In this document: positions 59,601-64,000 of the stretch, piece after piece | Position numbering within the stretch: position 1 is the stretch's first letter | Layout of the letters: the number at the start of each line of letters is the position of its first letter | DNA from: Castanea sativa | Lineage: Eukaryota; Streptophyta; Magnoliopsida; Fagales; Fagaceae | Length of the DNA stretch: 64,000 nucleotides | Direction: 5' to 3' | Assembly (NCBI RefSeq): GCF_040712315.1 | Contig: NC_134016.1 | Span: 48,858,986 to 48,922,985, forward strand | The notes under the pieces: generated by a model | Told to the model about the DNA's origin: nothing | Database searches by the model: none | Seen by the model: only the letters and a program-made list of their open reading frames with translations | Program-made: the position numbers and the translations under genes

Positions 59601-59977
59601 ATGAGGATTTGACAGAATGAGAGTGGAGGTGCGTGAGAGTGGAGACTGAGTGAGAGTGGAGGTGCGTGAGAGTGGAGACCGAGTGAGAGTGGAGGCGTGA
59701 GAGTGAAGAGGGTATCTGTGACTGTTTAATTTTGAATAAACACTTTATGAAATTGAGTCTTAGAGACTCGGTTTTTAGGTGGTTTTCACGTGGATAAACC
59801 ACGTCATTCTCTAAACACAAAAATCAATGCTCAAAGGGTCGAGATATAACTCGAGCCTTTAGAAAATTATCTTCCGTTTTGAAAGACTATAAGCATAAAT
59901 ATAACTATTCTATTTTTTTTAAAAGAGGTAGAATTTTTATTTTTTAACTTCTTACTACCAACTATTTGACACAAATA

Positions 59978-60028
<51 letters not shown>

Positions 60029-62056
60029 CTTGAGACCTATTACCATCTCCATTAAATTTTTTAAGAAAAAAATAAATAAAATATATTGATAAAAAAGATG
60101 AAGCACATATTATGCATAGTCAAAAGTAAGAGACTACCTTAAAAAATATAGGTTTTTGTTAATGAATGCCTTAAGGGGCAATGGTTAAGATGCATTAAAT
60201 ACTTTAATCAATAATATTTTTTTTTATACATTTTAATAAAAAAATAAAATCAAACTATACACATTTATTCAAAAAAGTACATACACATAACCACAATAAA
60301 TTTTTGCGTGTAAGTCAATGAATAATTAACAAATGTTTTTTAAAATGTACAATATAACTCATAATTAAGCATTTATTAATTTATAACTTATGTCTAGGGC
60401 TGTCCAAACATATCCGGTGACTCGACCCAATTGGAATCGATCTGAAACCGGCCGACCCAATCTACTCTAGCGGTCAGCGGTGGATTTTCTCCACCAGAAA
60501 CAGACTCCAACGGGTTGGTTTCGATTTCTCTCCCCCAAAAGCCCAAACTAACCGGCAAAAACCCATAATCCGGCGAAAAGCCCAGATTCCAACGAGAAAC
60601 CTAGATTCCATTCCGACGAGAAAATTCCAAATTTCGGCAAGAAAAACCCAGATTCTAGGGATAAAAAACCCAAATCTCGGCAAAAAAAACCTGGATTTAG
60701 GTGCTATTTCACATAGATCCGACCAGATTTTGACCAAATCTAGCGAAATCTCATTGAATTCGGTGAGATTACCGCCGGATCTGGCGAAATCTCATAGATT
60801 CCGATGAGATTTTTGCCGGATCTGGGTTTTTCTCACCTTTTCTCGCAGTTTCCTCGCCGTTTTCTCAGATCTTTGATGCTGACCAACCCGTCCGCCACCC
60901 ATTAAAGATCTAATCCGCCCGACCCGTTTACTCCGGCAGTCAGCGACAGGTGAGTTTTCCCAAAACCTGATTTCGTCGGGTCAGTTTCGGGTTTGGCACA
61001 AACCCGACCCGAACCGACCCATGGACAGCCCTACTTGTGTCTTTAAGTCATTTGTTAACAAAACCCTAAAACATAAATTAAAGATTGATATTGCTTAAAG
61101 GTCCTTGAACCCTTACTTCTTAACTAGTAAAAAAGTTTTTTTTTTTTTTTTCCTAAACGATATAACTACATAAAACATTTTTTTTAAATTTAAAGTAAAA
61201 CAAAATTTTAAAATATTTTTTATAAAAAAAAGTTTTTTTAACCTTTTTTGGATCAAATGAATTCGGGAGTCAGGTGGGAGGTTTGGCATTTTCTGAGACA
61301 AATTATATTATAAAAAAAGGGTAAGGCTTCTGTTTAGTGGAAATTTTCACTGGACACGTCCGGATTTGGATACGTGTTCAAGAGTAGACACGTGTCCACC
61401 ATCCAACGTGTCCAATGGAAACTTCCACTAGACACAAGCCACACCTATAAAAAAATTCTTTTTTTTCTTTTTGGGAGTGTGTTCCTTTTGATCTAACATC
61501 ATAGTTATGTCCTGACACCGACACACATATGAAATAAATATTAAATACCATAAAAGAATGTGTACAAGTAACTCAAAATGGAAAAATATGAACGAGAATT
61601 GTCGCATTTTTTTTTGGTATATATAAGCATCACTCTTCCGCTTAAAAGAAGATAGCTAGAGTAGGATACTACTTACATATTTCAGAAATATTGTTCCCTC
61701 CTCTTATATGAGAGGACAGGCTTATGGGGGGACTCATAAATAGAGCCCACCCCTCATATAAGATAAGGGATCATTGCTTCCAAACTATCTAATTAATAAT
61801 TTTTTCCTAGAATAAACACTGTATTATATACCTTGAAACCGAGAATGAGTGGGCTCACTTTAATGGAGACCGAGTTACGGAGTGCAAGAGTGGTTTTATA
61901 AATGTTGATCTTTGATAGTGGATGCTTGTCCAATTCATCATGTCTACTATGGCGGTGACTGTGAATCGAAGCCAAGCTCAAGCTTGCCAAGCAGCACCAA
62001 AAGAGCACAAACGTAAACAACGTCAAGCACAAGCAGTGAGAGCTTCTGTACTCCAT
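48380..62056 (-). CDS. Purple acid phosphatase, long plant type (PAP27/PAP1-like), 12 exons, tandem copy 2
   Basis: Exons (minus): 61832-62056, 55601-55692, 54282-54348, 54057-54179, 53878-53970, 53662-53791, 52806-52887, 52556-52688, 51017-51222, 50783-50908, 49249-49558 and 48380-48685. All introns are GT-AG and phases agree, giving 1893 nt (630 aa plus stop). Exons 2-12 have exactly the lengths of PAP copy 1; exon 1 is 39 nt longer. The start at MEYRSSHCLC gives a hydrophobic signal peptide (residues about 10-30); an upstream in-frame Met would extend it by 25 residues and is less likely. Metal motifs are complete: GDLG (D312), GDIAYADG (D353, Y356), GNHE (N386), FAAHRP (H475) and GHVHNYER (H517, H519). 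Intron 1 is about 6.1 kb and intron 2 (about 1.25 kb) holds a solo LTR. The predicted role is that of a secreted or vacuolar phosphate-ester hydrolase, by family. Confidence 0.93.
50572..50619. repeat. TA microsatellite in PAP copy 2, intron 10
   Basis: A (TA)n run of about 48 bp lies between two diverged copies of about 120-180 bp: ACTAATACCAAAAA..GCTCTCCAT and GTTGAGGCTCATCCTACTAATGCAATGG occur on both sides (near 50460-50560 and 50635-50760). This is a local intronic duplication. Confidence 0.75.
54438..55501 (+). mobile_element. Solo LTR (1064 bp) in PAP copy 2, intron 2
   Basis: It begins TGTAAAGTTGTTATTTACAAC, ends CAAATCCGAATTTTCA, and is flanked by GTCTG (54433-54437) and GTCTA (55502-55506), one mismatch. 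It is antisense to the host gene and lies between exon 3 (54348) and exon 2 (55601), leaving both splice sites intact. The same family occurs at 28469 and 36665. Confidence 0.9.
56282..56697. mobile_element. MITE in PAP copy 2, intron 1
   Basis: The left end CTTAGAGCATTAGCATTGGATG is matched in inverted orientation by the right end (reverse complement of CATCTCTAGATGCTAGTTCTCTTAGAG). About 415 bp, AT-rich, no coding capacity. The GAGCATT-type terminus is common among plant MITEs. Confidence 0.55.
59616..59712. repeat. GAGAGTGGAG minisatellite in PAP copy 2, intron 1
   Basis: About three copies of a 32-33 bp unit (GAGAGTGGAGGTGCGTGAGA and GTGGAGACTGAGT). On the minus strand it reads as a Ser-His-Thr repeat peptide, which is a composition artefact. 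Confidence 0.75.
59979..60027. repeat. TA/TG compound microsatellite
   Basis: A (TA)n run is followed by a (TG)n run within intron 1 of PAP copy 2. Confidence 0.85.
60395..61033. mobile_element. Non-autonomous hAT-like element (639 bp) in PAP copy 2, intron 1
   Basis: The termini TAGGGCTGTCCA and TGGACAGCCCTA are perfect inverted repeats. Flanks CTTATGTC (60387-60394) and CTTGTGTC (61034-61041) form an 8-bp duplication with one mismatch, as expected for hAT. The interior is relatively GC-rich (CCGACCCG and GATTCCGG words) and has no transposase. Confidence 0.88.
61325..61440. mobile_element. Small palindromic MITE (116 bp) in PAP copy 2, intron 1
   Basis: About 34-bp inverted ends: GGCTTCTGTTTAGTGGAAA on the left and, read inward, GGCTTGTGTCTAGTGGAAG on the right, both continuing to GGACACG. 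The centre contains ACACGTGT. It would fold into a long hairpin, about 390 bp from the end of exon 1. Confidence 0.65.
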
Positions 62057-62135
62057 GTTTGTTAGTATTTTTTTGCTTATCACCATTGCTGTTATTGTTT
62101 TGTTGAGATATGAGAACTGAGAAGTATGCAAAGGA

Positions 62136-62145
62136 CTATAAATAG
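62136..62145 (-). promoter_or_regulatory. Candidate TATA box of PAP copy 2
   Basis: On the minus strand this reads CTATTTATAG, about 80 bp upstream of the chosen start codon (62056), comparable to the spacing in PAP copy 1. It is a TATA-type word on both strands. The upstream Met at 62131 would lie almost at this TATA box, which supports the shorter start. Confidence 0.5.
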
Positions 62146-62149
62146 GGAA

Positions 62150-64000
62150 AAGAAAAAAAAAAGTACGTAAATTTAAAAAGATGAGCCACTGTCGGTGCGT
62201 GATAATGATATCTTCTATTGCGGTCTAATTACATTATTAAAGATCAGTAAGTAGGACCGCAAAAAACTAAAGAAAAAGTAAAGAATCTACCACAATAATA
62301 AAAATAAATAAATAAATAAGAGCAAAATACAATTTGTTGGGCAAATTTTAAAGCAAAGTTCCCCTTTTCTATAATTAAAGAAATTAATTAAGGAAAGGAA
62401 ATTTAGTAGGCACAGATTATGTTTCAACGTTAAACTAATATAAACTTCGTGAAGCTCACAAGGTTATTAAACTATATATTAGTTATCAACCCTTGACTTA
62501 GTTTTAAAATAATGCTTATACTTAAAAAATATATATTTTTCAACTTTTTTTTTTTAAGAAACAAACACATACACACACACAAAGGAGAGGAAAAGGAGTT
62601 CTAACACAAAGGCACATCACAACTCCACTCAAAAGCCATGGTAACTTTTAAGGGATGGTGGGACAAGTTATACTACACTCAACACACTCTCTTAAGCAAT
62701 GTGGGACAATTACCCTTTTTTTTTTTTGAGAAACAAACACACACATAGCCAAACAACCCCTAAAATAATCATGCATGCCCCTGACTGTCTTTGCATCCAT
62801 GCAAATGATATAAAATTATATAATAATAAAAAAAAAACGCTAAGTATTATTAATTATTATTGTTGGGCTCAAAAATTTAGAACAGTTGGCAAATCGTGAA
62901 TATAAACTTGTTTAGATATAGATCTTAGAGTTTATATGATTTATTAGATAATGTTCAAGGTTCTGCAAGTCAGAATACAAAAAAAAAAAAGGAAGCTACA
63001 GGTTCAAGAATTCGAAACATGCAAGGTTCGACCGATCAATATGCGTTTTTGTAGAATTTTAATTAAGTCCAACAGCTCATTGACCCAATAAGTGATTAGG
63101 CTTTCAAATATATTTCACATAGTATTTCAAAGAAACCCTAAGGCATGTTTTGTTAGGACTTTGGAGGTATTTTTGTGACTTGTGAGATCTAAAAGGTATT
63201 GTGCCTTCTCCTGCCAAAGTCACTACCAAAAATCATTCTCATACCATTAGAACCGGTAGATCTAAAGTTGCTGCTATAAGCTGATGATCTGAAACCTTTG
63301 AGTGGGATCTCAAAGTCACAAACGGGGAGTTTATGTTCAGCAAATCCAAGATAAAAGGGTGTAGAGTTGAAACTGCATGAGGTAGTTTTAGATTTAAAGT
63401 TTAAATTTATTGCAATTTTTTATTCTATCATAGTAGATTTGTTTACCTTGAGGATAGTTAGATTAAATCTTCTCTAGGTTTTTACCTTGAAATGGTTGGT
63501 TTCATTAGTTTTCTTTAGTCATCATTTTACTGTCTTTTTTACTTTTCCACACTAAGCGATATGATTGTATGTGTTTAACCTAAATCTAAATAATAAACCT
63601 AAGTATCAACTTGGTTAATTAATTAGGTTAAATACATATGATTAGTAGGGGTCTAAACATAAACAAACAATTATTGTACACAGTTTATTATACACAACCT
63701 ATAAAATCATGTTTTGAAAAATATGATTTTACAATTTTAACTAAAATCATGTTTTAAAAAACACAATTTTAACTATTTGTACCCCATAAGACCCAAACAC
63801 TATGTATAACTACCACAGACTCTTATAAACATTATTTAATAATTAAGTATTTCCCTTTTTCATGCTAATGATAAACCTAACTATTTTTTTGATAAACGAT
63901 AATATTCAAACGTCTTTGAGTACTTGAATATTTTTTCCAGATGTATGCAGTCCTCCATCTCAAATGCACCAAGTTATAACAAGGAGGAATTCCATAGAGA
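62150..64000. other. Right-hand intergenic sequence
   Basis: Upstream of PAP copy 2. AT-rich, with poly-T and CA runs (near 62540-62580 and 62715-62745). No gene or recognised element is supported. Confidence 0.5.

Noticed and set aside
59377..59820. 147-residue Ser/His/Thr repeat protein on the minus strand
   Set aside because: The repeat part is a 32-33 bp minisatellite within an intron of PAP copy 2; no homology recognised.
62057..62131. Upstream in-frame Met as the start of PAP copy 2
   Set aside because: It lies almost at the candidate TATA box and would put 25 polar residues before the signal peptide.

Overview
The window is nuclear DNA of a dicot plant. It is AT-rich, has GT-AG introns, and carries plant gene families (an RPW8-type NLR and purple acid phosphatases) among LTR-retrotransposon, hAT, MITE, SINE and Helitron-like debris. 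Some repeats look like ones I associate with woody Fagaceae (oak, chestnut, beech), but that placement is from memory and is inference. No bacterial, organellar, rRNA or genuine tRNA gene was recognised.

Layout. (1) 138-3768, minus: an intact five-exon helper-type NLR (RPW8-NB-ARC-LRR, NRG1-like, 814 residues), with a candidate TATA box near 4060. (2) 4.2-9.15 kb: a MITE, a degenerate GACC-rich minisatellite, a decayed RNase H domain, and a satellite of about 172-bp monomers in a three-monomer higher-order order, split by a solo LTR. (3) 9149-14040: a decayed Ty3/gypsy element (5' LTR, gag, protease, RT, two RNase H domains) without integrase or 3' LTR. (4) 14.7-15.8 kb: a direct duplication of about 0.5-kb units; 17.1-18.7 kb: a solo LTR, a tRNA-derived SINE and palindromic MITEs. 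(5) 19028-24671, minus: a complete 12-exon purple acid phosphatase (PAP copy 1, 617 aa). (6) 26.9-31.5 kb: a hAT-like element full of GGTACC-type palindromes, then a solo LTR with another LTR nested in it. (7) 31534-37728: a 5'-truncated LTR retroelement with two decayed ORFs, a PPT and a 3' LTR, abutting a pseudogene that keeps only the last PAP exon (37951-38253). (8) 39-43.6 kb: TA-rich Helitron-like copies. (9) 44.4-46.0 kb: a solo LTR inside an LTR. (10) 48380-62056, minus: a second complete 12-exon PAP (630 aa), inflated by a 6.1-kb first intron and a solo LTR in intron 2.

The protein-coding content is therefore one helper NLR and a tandem PAP family of two intact genes and one fossil. 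Exons 2-12 of the two intact PAP genes have identical lengths, so they are recent tandem duplicates, and the difference in locus size is intronic repeat insertion. The repeats record repeated insertion followed by LTR-LTR recombination: at least six LTRs stand alone, five or six with recognisable 5-bp target-site duplications, and no complete LTR element remains. I saw no convincing new biological system. The most unusual structures are the three-monomer satellite, the palindrome-rich hAT-like element, and the long direct repeat flanking the truncated retroelement at the PAP fossil.
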